Notes: generated by a model from the sequence alone, not told the origin. A stretch of DNA of 64,000 nt from Antarcticimicrobium sp040365005 (GCF_040365005.1 NZ_BAABWV010000021.1:4032-68031); one strand, 5' to 3'. Positions 33,322 through 42,542 are shown, counted from the first letter of the stretch. Made by a program: numbers and translations.

Positions 33322-34742
33322 GCGCGGAGCATCTCTCGTGTGACCTGGCCGTCGTGGGCGCTGGTCCGGCCGGACTGGCCGCCGCGCGTGTCGCCGCCGC
33401 GGCCGGGGCGCGGGTGATCTGCCTTGATGCTTTCGCGCAGCCCGGCGGACAATACGCGATGCAGCCGACCCAGGGCGACAGCGCCTTTGCCGACACCGCG
33501 CAGGTGCGCATGGGACGGGACGCGGCCAAGGCGGCGCGCGATGCCGGTGTCGAGATCCTCTGCGGGGCCGAGGTGTTCTGGGGCGCCCGGGTGTCGGGCG
33601 GATTTTGCCTGTCGGTGAACCGGGGCGGCCACTCGCTGGTCGTCGAGGCCCGCGCGCTGGTGGTCGCCGCCGGCGCCATGGAGCGCCCCTTGCCGTTCCC
33701 CGGCTGGACCCTGCCCGGCGTGATCGGCGCAGGGGCGGCGCAGCGGCTGCTCAAGACCGGAACCGGCGCGCTGCCGCTACCCGGCAAGGCGGTGCTGGCC
33801 GGCAGCGGGCCGTTCCTGCTGGCGGTCGCGCAGAGCTTTGCCAAGGCCGGCCAGAGGCTGGATCAATTCGTCGAGATGCAGACCCCGTCCGTTCCGGCAA
33901 TCGCGGCGCTGTTCGCCGCGCATCCCGGCAAACTGCCCGAGGCCCTGCGGCTGGCGCTGGATCTGCGCAAGACGGGGGCCGAACGCCACAGGGGGCACAT
34001 GGTCACCCGCGCGTTGGGAACCGACCGGGTCGAGGCGGTCGAGATCGCGCCGATTGGCTCCTCCGGCGCGCCCGACATGACCCGGGCGCAGATCACCGAC
34101 GGCGTCGGCACGCTGGCCATCGGCTATGGCTTTCAGCCGGTGGTTGACCTGACCACGGCGCTGGGCGCGGCGCATGACTTTAACGCCGACCTGGGCGGCT
34201 GGCATTGCCGCTCCGATGCGCGGGGGAGGACAACCGTTCCCGGCGTCTGGGCGGCGGGCGAGACGCTTGGCATCGGCGGTGCCGTCCCAGCGCGGCTGTC
34301 CGGCCGCATCGCGGGCGGCGCGGCGGCGGCGGCATTGGGCTTTGCCGAACCGGACCTCGGCGCCGAGCAGCGCGCCCTGCACAAGGCCCGCGCCTTTGCC
34401 GCGGGGCTGGCCGCGCTCTTCCCGGCGCCGGCGGACCTGCCGCTTGAGCTTTCCGGCGACACGCTGATCTGCCGCTGCGAGGATGTGCTTGTGGATGACA
34501 TCGCGCAAGCCATTGCCGAGGGTGCGCGGGAGAGCTTTGCCGTCAAGACCTGGACCCGCGCCGGCATGGGCCCCTGCCAGGGCCGGATCTGCGGTGCCGG
34601 CATCGCCGCGGCGCTGGCGCGGGCGGGGGTGCCCGCCGAGACGGCCTCTTACAACCGCGCCCACCTGCCGCTGCGCCCGGTGCCCTTGCCGCTGGTGCGC
34701 GCGACCATGGCCGCCCAGACCAAGATGGAGAAACGCGCATGA
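33318..34742 (+). CDS. FAD/NAD(P)-binding oxidoreductase, HcnB/OoxA-like
   Basis: A 474-residue pyridine-nucleotide-disulfide-type flavoprotein: DLAVVGAGPAGLAAARVAAA at 9-28 and the PGGQYAMQ block. A second nucleotide-binding region and a C-terminal BFD-like domain with Cys-rich LICRCEDVLVDDI and GPCQGRICG follow, which would hold a further iron-sulfur cluster. It is the second large subunit of the HcnABC/opine-oxidase-type complex. It overlaps its neighbours by 4 bases on both sides. Confidence 0.9.
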   Translation: MSAEHLSCDLAVVGAGPAGLAAARVAAAAGARVICLDAFAQPGGQYAMQPTQGDSAFADTAQVRMGRDAAKAARDAGVEILCGAEVFWGARVSGGFCLSVNRGGHSLVVEARALVVAAGAMERPLPFPGWTLPGVIGAGAAQRLLKTGTGALPLPGKAVLAGSGPFLLAVAQSFAKAGQRLDQFVEMQTPSVPAIAALFAAHPGKLPEALRLALDLRKTGAERHRGHMVTRALGTDRVEAVEIAPIGSSGAPDMTRAQITDGVGTLAIGYGFQPVVDLTTALGAAHDFNADLGGWHCRSDARGRTTVPGVWAAGETLGIGGAVPARLSGRIAGGAAAAALGFAEPDLGAEQRALHKARAFAAGLAALFPAPADLPLELSGDTLICRCEDVLVDDIAQAIAEGARESFAVKTWTRAGMGPCQGRICGAGIAAALARAGVPAETASYNRAHLPLRPVPLPLVRATMAAQTKMEKRA

Positions 34743-35260
34743 CCACCATGTCCACCATAGCCACCCCGCAGTTCTGCCAGGGGCGCCATGTCGCGCTGCG
34801 GCTGAAGCCCGGCGAAGAAGTGTTGGGGACGCTGCAGGATTTCGTCGTGCGCCACGGCATCAAGGCCTGCACCATCGTCTCGTCGGTGGGCTCGCTCACC
34901 CATGCGGCGATCCGCTATGCCAACCGCCCCGAGACCACCCGGCTGGAGGGGCATTTCGAGATCTGCTCGCTGATCGGCACGCTGGAATGCGCCGCCCCGG
35001 GCGAGGCGCTGAACGGGGCCGGACCCGATGCGCAAGGCGGCGCGCATGTGCACCTGTCGATCTCGGACGGTGAGGGCAAGATGATCGGTGGCCACATGAT
35101 GCGCGGTTGCCGTGTCTACACGACCCTCGAATTGGTGCTGCTGGTGCTGGACGGCCTGTCCTTCACCCGTGAGCCCTGCGACGCCTCGGGATACTCCGAG
35201 CTCGTCATCCGCGCGGATTCCCCGCGCGGCAAGACCCAAGAAGACCAAAAAACACCTTAA
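34739..35260 (+). CDS. PPC/DUF296-domain protein
   Basis: A 173-residue protein with the PPC (DUF296) fold: the metal-like GAHVHLSISDGEGKMIGGHM block at about 100-119 and a preceding EICSLIGTLEC strand. PPC proteins occur fused to plant AT-hook DNA-binding proteins and alone in bacteria, where their role is not settled; DNA binding or an enzymatic role are both suggested. The last residues are charged and disordered. It overlaps the flavoprotein stop by 4 bases and precedes the ECF transporter by 19 bases. Confidence 0.82.
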   Translation: MTTMSTIATPQFCQGRHVALRLKPGEEVLGTLQDFVVRHGIKACTIVSSVGSLTHAAIRYANRPETTRLEGHFEICSLIGTLECAAPGEALNGAGPDAQGGAHVHLSISDGEGKMIGGHMMRGCRVYTTLELVLLVLDGLSFTREPCDASGYSELVIRADSPRGKTQEDQKTP

Positions 35261-35279
35261 CAACAGGGACCAAGGACAG

Positions 35280-35852
35280 ATGAAACTCGATACCAAATCT
35301 CTCGTGCTGATGGCCGTGGCCATCGTCATCAACGTGGTGGTCGGCCAGATCGCCGTGTGGATCAAGCTGCCGCTTTACGTCGACGCGGTGGGCACCGTGC
35401 TTGTCGGCATCCTTGCCGGGCCGTTCGCCGGCGCGCTGACCGGCCTGCTGACCAACCTGATCTGGGGCCTGATCTCGGACCCGGTCGCCGCTGCCTTCTT
35501 CCCGGTGTCGCTGGCCATCGGCCTGCTGGCCGGCCTTCTTGCCCGTGCGGGGTGGTTCAAGTCCATCGGCATGACCATTGCCGCCGGCGTGGTCATCGCG
35601 ATCGTGTCGACCATCGTGGCGGTGCCGATCATCGTCTACATGTTCGGCGGCGTCACCGGCGCGGGCACCGATTTTGCCACCGCCTACCTGCTGGCCGTGG
35701 GCCAGGAACTGGTGCAGTCCGTGGCCATCGCGAACCTGGTGCAGAACCTCGCGGACAAGATCCTCACCTGCCTCATCGCCTGGGTGATCGTGAAGCGCCT
35801 GCCGCTGCGCTTTACCTCGGGCTTTGCCTTCTACGGCCACTCGAAGGCCTGA
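35280..35852 (+). CDS. ECF transporter substrate-specific (S) component
   Basis: A 190-residue integral membrane protein with five or six spans. The N-terminal part, IAVWIKLPLYVDAVGTVLVG and GPFAGALTGLLTNLIWGL, matches the S-component fold. It should bind the vitamin- or nucleobase-like ligand and dock onto the T/A/A' module encoded next. I cannot assign the ligand from sequence. The start at 35280 follows AGGGACCAAGGACAG. Confidence 0.85.
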   Translation: MKLDTKSLVLMAVAIVINVVVGQIAVWIKLPLYVDAVGTVLVGILAGPFAGALTGLLTNLIWGLISDPVAAAFFPVSLAIGLLAGLLARAGWFKSIGMTIAAGVVIAIVSTIVAVPIIVYMFGGVTGAGTDFATAYLLAVGQELVQSVAIANLVQNLADKILTCLIAWVIVKRLPLRFTSGFAFYGHSKA

Positions 35853-35855
35853 CCC

Positions 35856-36647
35856 ATGGCCGTCGCGCATCCCTCCGGGGCGGATCACGCCCTGCTCTTC
35901 GTCCCGGGCCAAAGCGTCATGCACCGGCTCAACCCGCTGACCAAGCTCACCTGTGTGCTCTGGGTCGCGGTGGCCGCCTTCGCGCTGCCGCCGCAGGGGA
36001 CGATCCCGCTGGCGCTGGTTGCCATTGCGACCGGCATCTTCGCGGGGGCGGGCAAGGTGTTTGCGCGGCGGCTGATCCTTACCCTGGTGCCGCTGTCGCT
36101 GGCACTGTTCGTGGTCCACGGGATTCTCGTGGACCACGCCGGGGATCGCACCGTGATCCTTGGCCTCGACCTCAGCCACGACGGGCTGGCCTATATGGTG
36201 CGCATCCTCGGGCGGATCGCGGCGCTGCTTTCGGGCTCGCTGCTATTCGTCTGCACGACGCATCCGGCGCGGCTGCTCAAGGCGCTGGACGCGCATCGGT
36301 TTCCCCCCGGCATGGCCTATGTCATCGCCAGCCCGCTGTTGCTGCTGGAGCCGTTCACCCAGCGGGCCCGCGCGATCCGCGAGGCGCAGATGGCCCGTGG
36401 CCTGAACCTCGAGGGCAGCTTCCTGGCCCGGGCCAAGGCCTTTCCCGCGCTGCTGATGCCGCTGGTGACGCTGGCGCTGGCCGACATCGACCATCGCGCG
36501 CAGGTGCTGGACGGGCGCGGCTTCCGCGCCATGCCGCACCGCACCGTGCTGGACGCACCGCGCGACAGCACCGCGCAGCGGGTGGCGCGCTGGGTCATCC
36601 TCATTTCCATTCCCTTTCTGATCGCCGGAGGCATCCTGTGGCATTGA
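35856..36647 (+). CDS. ecfT: ECF transporter T component (CbiQ/EcfT)
   Basis: A 263-residue transmembrane coupling protein of the EcfT family with about five spans and cytoplasmic Ala-Arg-Gly type coupling helices: IREAQMARGLNLEGSF and VLDGRGFRAMPHRTVL. These link the S component to the two ATPases. It starts 3 bases after the S gene and overlaps the first ATPase start by 10 bases. Confidence 0.9.
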   Translation: MAVAHPSGADHALLFVPGQSVMHRLNPLTKLTCVLWVAVAAFALPPQGTIPLALVAIATGIFAGAGKVFARRLILTLVPLSLALFVVHGILVDHAGDRTVILGLDLSHDGLAYMVRILGRIAALLSGSLLFVCTTHPARLLKALDAHRFPPGMAYVIASPLLLLEPFTQRARAIREAQMARGLNLEGSFLARAKAFPALLMPLVTLALADIDHRAQVLDGRGFRAMPHRTVLDAPRDSTAQRVARWVILISIPFLIAGGILWH

Positions 36648-37489
36648 TCGAGGTCGATCACCTGACGTTCGCCTATGACACCCGACCCGTGCTGGAGGAG
36701 GTGACGCTTGCCGTCGCGCCCGGCGAAAAGCTGGCGATCCTTGGCGGCAACGGCTCGGGCAAGAGCACGCTGGCGCAGTGGATCGCGGGCTGGCTGCCGC
36801 GCGGTACTTTCGCGGCCAGTGCCGGCGGCGTGAACATCGAGGGCCGGCCCTGGGACGAGCTTGACGATGCGACCCGCGCCGGGACGGTGCAATTCGTCGG
36901 CCAGGTGCCGATGCAGCAACTGTCGGGCTTTGCCTTTACCGTGCGGGACGAGATCGCCTTCGGTCCCGGCAACCTGCAACTGCCCGAGGCCGAGATCCGC
37001 GCCCGCGTCGATGCGGCGGTCGCGGCCTGCAACCTGTCCCACCTGCTGGAGCGTGACCCGTTCTCGCTCTCGGGGGGCGAGCAGCAGCGGCTGTCCATCG
37101 CGGCGGCGCTGGCGATGCGGCCGCGTGCGCTGGTGCTGGACGAACCGACCGGCAACTTCGACCCGGAATCGCGCGATGCGCTGTTGGCGCAGATGGCGAA
37201 ACTGCCGGCAGAGCTGGCCATCGTCTGGTGCGACGTGACGCTGGGCGTGCCGCTGGCCGTGGCACAGCGCTTCGTGCTGCTGGACGCGGGGCGCATCGCC
37301 TATGACGGCGATGCGGCGGGGCTGCTGGCGCATCCGCGCACGGCGGAGATCTTCGGCCTGCCGGCGGTGGCCGAGGCGGCGTTGATGCTGCGGGCGCAGG
37401 GGCTCTGGCCAGAGGGGGCCGCGATCAGCGCGGACGCCGGGCAGGTGGCCGCCGTGCTGCGCCCGATGCTGGCGGAGGCGGCACGATGA
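36638..37489 (+). CDS. ecfA: ECF transporter ATPase A (intact motifs)
   Basis: A 283-residue ATPase starting at GTG 36638 (CGGAGGCATCCT upstream). Walker A GGNGSGKST is at about 36-44, signature LSGGEQQ at 144-150 and Walker B LVLDEPTGNFD at about 166-176. It pairs with the next ATPase to drive the ECF transporter. The long open frame upstream lies within the S and T genes and is not coding. Confidence 0.9.
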   Translation: MALIEVDHLTFAYDTRPVLEEVTLAVAPGEKLAILGGNGSGKSTLAQWIAGWLPRGTFAASAGGVNIEGRPWDELDDATRAGTVQFVGQVPMQQLSGFAFTVRDEIAFGPGNLQLPEAEIRARVDAAVAACNLSHLLERDPFSLSGGEQQRLSIAAALAMRPRALVLDEPTGNFDPESRDALLAQMAKLPAELAIVWCDVTLGVPLAVAQRFVLLDAGRIAYDGDAAGLLAHPRTAEIFGLPAVAEAALMLRAQGLWPEGAAISADAGQVAAVLRPMLAEAAR

Positions 37490-38304
37490 GCCCGATCCTG
37501 ACGCTCGACGCGGTGCAGTTCGGCTACGATCCGGCCAAGCCGGTATTGCAGGACATCTCGTTCCAGGTGCACCCCGGAGAGGTCGTGGCCGTGGTGGGGC
37601 GCAACGGGGCCGGCAAATCCACCATGTTGCGCCTGCTGAACGGGTTGCTGCGGCCCGGTTCGGGCAGGGTGACCATCGCGGGCAAGGACGCGGCCGATCT
37701 CAAGGTCAGCGAGATCGCCGCCCATATCGGCACCGTGTTCCAGGCACCGGAGCAACAGATATTCAACGCGACGGTGCGGAGCGAGATCGCCTTTGGCCCC
37801 GCGCAATCGGGGCTGAGCGCCGAGGTGCAGCAGTGCCGCATCGACGCGGCGGTGCAGCGCACTGACCTCGGCGAGGTGCTCGACACCCATCCGCTGGACC
37901 TGGATGCGGCGATGCGGCGGTTCGTGGCGGTGGCCTCGGTGATCGCCTGCCAGCCGGACCTGATGCTGTTCGACGAGGCGCAGCGCGGGCTCGACGCCAC
38001 CCGCCGCGCCCTGCTGGGTCGCATCATCGCCGAGGAGAAATCCGCCGGTCGCGCCATCGTTCTGGTCTGTCACGACATGGATTTCGTTGCCGCCCACGCC
38101 GACCGGGTGCTGGGGCTGGCGGAGGGACGCCTCGCGGTGGATGCCCCCGTGCGCGACTTTTTCGCCGATGCCGAGGCGACGCGCGCGGTCTCGGTCGAGC
38201 AGCCCGGCATCGTGGAACTGGCGCAGGCGCTGGGTCAGCCGGTGGCGGTGAATGCCGCCGAACTGGTGGCGACGCTGGCGAAGAAACTTAAAGGAGGGGC
38301 GTGA
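37486..38304 (+). CDS. ecfA2: ECF transporter ATPase A' with degenerate signature motif
   Basis: A 272-residue ATPase. Walker A GRNGAGKST (38-46) and the Q-loop region VFQAPEQQIFNATV are normal. Where LSGGQ is expected, the sequence reads DLDAAMRRFV (138-147), and the Walker B/D-loop is LMLFDEAQRGLD rather than DEPTAGLD. One of the two composite ATP sites of the AA' dimer is therefore probably inactive or slow. Overlaps the preceding ATPase by 4 bases; the nucleoside hydrolase gene starts directly after its stop. Confidence 0.88.
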   Translation: MSPILTLDAVQFGYDPAKPVLQDISFQVHPGEVVAVVGRNGAGKSTMLRLLNGLLRPGSGRVTIAGKDAADLKVSEIAAHIGTVFQAPEQQIFNATVRSEIAFGPAQSGLSAEVQQCRIDAAVQRTDLGEVLDTHPLDLDAAMRRFVAVASVIACQPDLMLFDEAQRGLDATRRALLGRIIAEEKSAGRAIVLVCHDMDFVAAHADRVLGLAEGRLAVDAPVRDFFADAEATRAVSVEQPGIVELAQALGQPVAVNAAELVATLAKKLKGGA

Positions 38305-39267
38305 ATGCGGCTCATCATCGACACCGATACGGCGGGGGACGACGCCTTTTCGATCCTGCTGGCGCTGAAGGCGCCGCATGTCACGCTGGAGGGCATCACC
38401 ATCTGCAACGGCAACGTGCCGTTCGACCAGCAGGCGGAGAACGCGCTTTACACGCTGGAGGTCGCCGGTGCCGGTGGCACCGTGCCGCTGTACAAGGGCT
38501 GCCTGCGCCCGATGCTGCGCACGCCGGTGGACGCCACCGAGTTCTTTGGCGCTGACGGCATGAGCGACGCGCATTTCCCGCTGGCGAAACAGCGTCCCGA
38601 GGCGGGCCATGCGGTCGATTTCCTGATCGACACGATCATGTCGAACCCCGGCGAAATCGAGATCCTCGCGCAGGCGCCGCTGACCAACATCGCGACCGCC
38701 TACGTGAAAGAGCCGCGCATCGCCGAAAACCTCAAGCACCTGTGGGTGATGGGCGGGCTCGACAATTCCCTCGGCAACACCACGCCGGCCTCGGAGTTCA
38801 ACTTCTACGTCGATCCCGAGGCGGCCAAGATCGTGGTCAACGCGGGCTTCAAGCTGACGCTTTCCACCTGGACGCTGACGATGAAGTCCGGCCTGTTGCC
38901 GGACGAGTCGCTGCGGGTGATCGAGGCGATGGATACACCGCTCTCGCGCTTTTTCATGGCGATCAGCCAGGCGCCGTTCAAGCGCACGGAAATGCGCTAT
39001 GGCCGGCCGCTCTCGACCCACCCCGACAGCCTGACCTGTGCCTGCGCCATCGACCCTTCGCTCATGCTCGAAACCGCCGACTGCCTTGTCGACGTCGAGA
39101 CGCAGGGCGAGCTGACCCGCGCCTATTCCTCGATCTGTACGCCGCTGACCCCGGACGAGGCGGAAATCGACTTTCTCTGGCCCTCGGCCCCGGCGAATGC
39201 CCGGGTGATCCGCAAGGCCGACACCCAACGCTTTGCGCAGATGCTGATCGCGGCGCTGGCGGACTGA
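38305..39267 (+). CDS. nucleoside hydrolase (IunH family)
   Basis: A 320-residue ribonucleoside hydrolase. The calcium-binding N-terminus is MRLIIDTDTAGDDAFSIL, with Asp6, Asp8, Asp12 and Asp13 in the family pattern, and the LAQAPLTNIATAYVKEPRI and WVMGGLDN blocks follow. It cleaves an N-glycosidic bond, releasing a base and ribose. It lies between an ECF transporter and catabolic enzymes, suggesting that the imported ligand, or a relative of it, is a nucleoside. No signal peptide, so cytoplasmic. Confidence 0.92.
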   Translation: MRLIIDTDTAGDDAFSILLALKAPHVTLEGITICNGNVPFDQQAENALYTLEVAGAGGTVPLYKGCLRPMLRTPVDATEFFGADGMSDAHFPLAKQRPEAGHAVDFLIDTIMSNPGEIEILAQAPLTNIATAYVKEPRIAENLKHLWVMGGLDNSLGNTTPASEFNFYVDPEAAKIVVNAGFKLTLSTWTLTMKSGLLPDESLRVIEAMDTPLSRFFMAISQAPFKRTEMRYGRPLSTHPDSLTCACAIDPSLMLETADCLVDVETQGELTRAYSSICTPLTPDEAEIDFLWPSAPANARVIRKADTQRFAQMLIAALAD

Positions 39268-39279
39268 CAGGACAGCCAC

Positions 39280-40419
39280 ATGACCAAGGATTCAGACACC
39301 GAGATCCGCAACCGCTATTTCGACACGCTGTTCAGCGACGAAAAGCTCATCTGGATGGGGCAGAACACCAACCACATCCCGGCGCATCCGGCGGTGACGC
39401 AGGCGATGATCGGCTCGATCACCAAGGGCGAATACAACGCCTATGCCCCGCCGCTCGGGTTCGAGGCGCTGCGCAAGGCCATCCTGGACGACCTCGGTGT
39501 CACCGGGCGCGCGCTGGTGACAGAGGGCGGCGTCAACGCGCTGGCGACGCTGGTGCGGACCAAGGTGCACGCGGGCGATACCTTCGTGACCTCGGACCCG
39601 ACGTGGAAGTGGCCCGGCCTCTTTGCCACGCAGGCCGGCGCCGAGGTGATCGAACTGCCGATCTTCGGCCCCGAAACCGGCTACAAGCTGACCCCCGAGG
39701 TGCTGAGGGCCAATGTCGACGCGCGCTGTGCGCTGATCTACCTGGTCGATCCCAACAACCCGCTGGGCACCACCTATGACGCCGACGAACTGGCGCAGTT
39801 CATCGAGATCGCGAAATCCGTGGGCGCGCTTCTGGTCCATGACTGCACCTATCGCGACTTTGCCCCCGACCACGTGCCGGCCATGCGCATCGACCCGGTG
39901 AACGCCGTCTGCACGGTGAGCTTTTCCAAGTGGCTGGGCCTCGCGGGCATGCGCATCGGGGCGCTGGTCGGATCCGAGGCGCTGATCGACGAATGCGCCG
40001 CCTTTTCCAGTTCGATCCTCGGGGCGGGTGTCGTGGCACAACGGGGCGCCATGGCCGGGCTCGAGGTCAAGCCGGAGTGGATGCAGACCGTGCGCGCCAT
40101 CAACACCGCCAACCAGCAGATGATCCGCGAGGCCGTGGCCCGCGTCGAGGGGCTGGAGCTGCTGATCTGGCCGAGTTTCGCCAACTTTCTCTGCATCGGC
40201 ACCAAGGCATCCGGCGTCACCCCCGAACAGATCGTCGAGGCCTTTCGACAGGAGGGCGTGATGATCCGGCAGGGCCGATATCACACCGCGCGGTTCGGCG
40301 CGGGCTTCATCAAGGTATCAACCACCGTGCCGGAAGCATGGGCGCAGCGCTTTTGCGATCTGCTGCCCGAGATGATGACCAAGGCGCGCGGGCTGACCGA
40401 CGTTCCGGCGCTGTTCTGA
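39280..40419 (+). CDS. PLP-dependent aminotransferase, class I/II
   Basis: A 379-residue fold-type-I aminotransferase. The Schiff-base Lys217 lies in SFSKWLGLAGMRIG, with the Asp188 (HDCTYRDF) and Asn160 (VDPNNPLGTTY) cofactor contacts and a C-terminal substrate-binding Arg region. It would exchange an amino group with a 2-oxo acid or semialdehyde, possibly feeding the aldehyde dehydrogenase at the head of the cluster. Starts 12 bases after the nucleoside hydrolase. Confidence 0.9.
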   Translation: MTKDSDTEIRNRYFDTLFSDEKLIWMGQNTNHIPAHPAVTQAMIGSITKGEYNAYAPPLGFEALRKAILDDLGVTGRALVTEGGVNALATLVRTKVHAGDTFVTSDPTWKWPGLFATQAGAEVIELPIFGPETGYKLTPEVLRANVDARCALIYLVDPNNPLGTTYDADELAQFIEIAKSVGALLVHDCTYRDFAPDHVPAMRIDPVNAVCTVSFSKWLGLAGMRIGALVGSEALIDECAAFSSSILGAGVVAQRGAMAGLEVKPEWMQTVRAINTANQQMIREAVARVEGLELLIWPSFANFLCIGTKASGVTPEQIVEAFRQEGVMIRQGRYHTARFGAGFIKVSTTVPEAWAQRFCDLLPEMMTKARGLTDVPALF

Positions 40420-40431
40420 AGGAAGACGACC

Positions 40432-41310
40432 ATGCATATCACCACCAAGGACGGCGTGAAGCTTTATGTCGAGGAGGCGGGGCAGGGCACGCCGATCCTC
40501 TTCATCCACGAATTCGGCGGCAACTATGACGCCTGGGAGCCGCAGATGCGCCGCTTTGCCCGGCGCCATCGCTGCATCACCTACGCGGCGCGCGGCTATC
40601 GGCCGTCGGACGTCCCGACCGACATCGAACAGTATTCCCAGCGCATCGCCGTCGAGGATGCGCTGGCGGTACTCGACGGTTTGGGCATCGAGAAGGCGCA
40701 TATCGTGGGGCTGTCGATGGGCGGTTTCGCCACCGCGCATTTCGGCCTGATCGCGCCCGAGCGCGCCTTGTCGCTGACCATCGCCGGCACCGGCTATGGC
40801 GCAGAGAAGGAATTCGAGGAGTATTTCAGGGGCGTCTCGCTTTCGGTGGCCGACAACTTCGAGACCAAGGGCGCCAAGGCGTTCTCGAAGATCTACGCCG
40901 AGGGCGCCAGCCGCGTGCAGTTCCAGAACAAGGACCCGCGTGGCTGGGCCGAGTTCGCACAACGGCTGTCGACCCATGACGACCTCGGCGCGGCGCTGAC
41001 CATGCGCGGCGTGCAGGCGCGGCGGCCGTCGCTCTATGACCTCGAGGCCGAGTTCGCCCGGATGGAGGTGCCGACGCTGGTGATGGCCGGCGACGAGGAC
41101 GACCACTGCATCCAGACCTCGATCTACCTGAAAAAGACCATTCCCGCCTGCGGACTCGCGATCTTTCCCAAGACCGGCCACACGCTGAACCTCGAGGAGC
41201 CCGAGATGTTCAACGCCTTGCTTGCCGAGTTCCTGGCCCAGGTCGAGGCAGGCGCCTGGACGGCGCGCGACCCGCGCGCCGACCCCGGCCAAGTGATGCG
41301 CACGTCATGA
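40432..41310 (+). CDS. alpha/beta hydrolase
   Basis: A 292-residue alpha/beta-fold hydrolase. The oxyanion block FIHEFGGNYDAWEPQ is near residue 24, the nucleophile elbow is GLSMGGFATAHFG, the acid lies in AGDEDDHC and the catalytic His in KTGHTLNLEEPE. It could open a lactone, ester or amide ring-fission product. It overlaps the M20 hydrolase gene by 4 bases, which points to consecutive steps. Confidence 0.88.
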   Translation: MHITTKDGVKLYVEEAGQGTPILFIHEFGGNYDAWEPQMRRFARRHRCITYAARGYRPSDVPTDIEQYSQRIAVEDALAVLDGLGIEKAHIVGLSMGGFATAHFGLIAPERALSLTIAGTGYGAEKEFEEYFRGVSLSVADNFETKGAKAFSKIYAEGASRVQFQNKDPRGWAEFAQRLSTHDDLGAALTMRGVQARRPSLYDLEAEFARMEVPTLVMAGDEDDHCIQTSIYLKKTIPACGLAIFPKTGHTLNLEEPEMFNALLAEFLAQVEAGAWTARDPRADPGQVMRTS

Positions 41311-42542
41311 GCGGACCGGCGGTCGATGGAGACAGGCTCTGGTCCCGGCTCATGCAGATGGCCGCGATCGGCGGCTTTGACGGCGGCGGGGTCAACCGGC
41401 AGGCCCTGTCGGACGAGGATCATGCCGCTTGGGCGCAGATGATCGCCTGGGGCGACGAGATCGGGCTCGAACCCTCGACCGATGCTGCCGCCAACCTGTT
41501 CCTGACCCTGCCGGGCAGCGATCGCAGCCTGCCGCCGCTTATGGCGGGCTCGCATCTCGACAGTCAGCCGACCGGCGGGCGCTTTGACGGCGTGTTCGGT
41601 GTGCTGGCCGCGCTTGAGGCGGTGACCGCCATGGCCAAGGCCGGGCACCGTCCCGCCCGCGACATCGTCGTGGTGGCCTGGATGAACGAGGAAGGCTCGC
41701 GTTTCGCGCCGGGCATGATGGGCTCCGAGGTCTTTGCCGGCGTCCGGAGCCTCGAGGCGGTCCGGGCGGCGAAGGATGCCGAGGGCCTCCTGTGCGGCGA
41801 CGAGATCGACCGCATCCAGGCGGCCTTTCCGAACCTGGCCGAGCGGGTGCCCTTCGTGCCCGAGGCCTATGTCGAACCGCATATCGAGCAAGGTCCGGAA
41901 CTGGAGGCGGCGGGGGTGCCGATCGGCGTGGTCAGCGGCATCCAGGGCAAGATCACCAGCGAGATCACCCTGACGGGACAGGCGGGCCACGCGGGCACCG
42001 AACCGATGCAGGCCCGAAAGGACGCGGTGATGGCCTTTGCCCGTGTCGCGTCCGAGCTTCAGCAGCAGGTCGGCCTGTCGGATCCCGACATCCGGTTTAC
42101 CATCGGACGGGTCGAGGTCACGCCGAACGCGCCCTCGGTCATCGCGCGCGAGGTCCGGTTCCGCACCGACCTGCGGCACCCGTCCAACGACGTGCTCGAT
42201 GCCGCCGCAGCCCGCATTCGGGCGGTCGTGGCGCGCGCGGCCGCACCCTGCGAAGGGCATGTGCAAGAGCTGGTGAACGCCCCCTCCAACAGCTTTGATC
42301 CGGTGCTTCAGGCGCGCATCTGCGCCGCCGCGGACGCGCATGGTCACGGCCATCGCCGCATGGCGTCGGCGGCGGGGCATGACGCGCGCCACATCGCCCG
42401 GGTCTGCCCCTCGGCCATGATCTTCATTCCCTGCAAGGACGGCATCAGCCACGACCCGTCGGAAAGCGCGACGCGCGCGGACGTGATCGCCGGGGCCGAG
42501 GTGCTGCTTGACGTGTTGCTGGCGTCCGAAAAAGGCATGTGA
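41307..42542 (+). CDS. M20-family amidase (N-carbamoyl-amino-acid hydrolase type)
   Basis: A 411-residue dinuclear-metal hydrolase of the HyuC / ureidopropionase / allantoate amidohydrolase group. Metal and catalytic motifs: AGSHLDSQPTGGRFDG, MNEEGSRFAPGMMGS, GQAGHAGTEPMQARKD and SAAGHDARHIA. It releases CO2 and ammonia from an N-carbamoyl amine, as in reductive pyrimidine breakdown. With a nucleoside hydrolase and an aminotransferase beside it, an N-carbamoyl-beta-amino-acid-like intermediate is a reasonable guess. Confidence 0.9.
   Translation: MSGPAVDGDRLWSRLMQMAAIGGFDGGGVNRQALSDEDHAAWAQMIAWGDEIGLEPSTDAAANLFLTLPGSDRSLPPLMAGSHLDSQPTGGRFDGVFGVLAALEAVTAMAKAGHRPARDIVVVAWMNEEGSRFAPGMMGSEVFAGVRSLEAVRAAKDAEGLLCGDEIDRIQAAFPNLAERVPFVPEAYVEPHIEQGPELEAAGVPIGVVSGIQGKITSEITLTGQAGHAGTEPMQARKDAVMAFARVASELQQQVGLSDPDIRFTIGRVEVTPNAPSVIAREVRFRTDLRHPSNDVLDAAAARIRAVVARAAAPCEGHVQELVNAPSNSFDPVLQARICAAADAHGHGHRRMASAAGHDARHIARVCPSAMIFIPCKDGISHDPSESATRADVIAGAEVLLDVLLASEKGM

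Noticed and set aside
31508..33844. A 778-codon minus-strand open frame
   Set aside because: Antisense to the NMT1-like and flavoenzyme genes; composition dominated by Arg, Pro, Ala and Gly with no motif.
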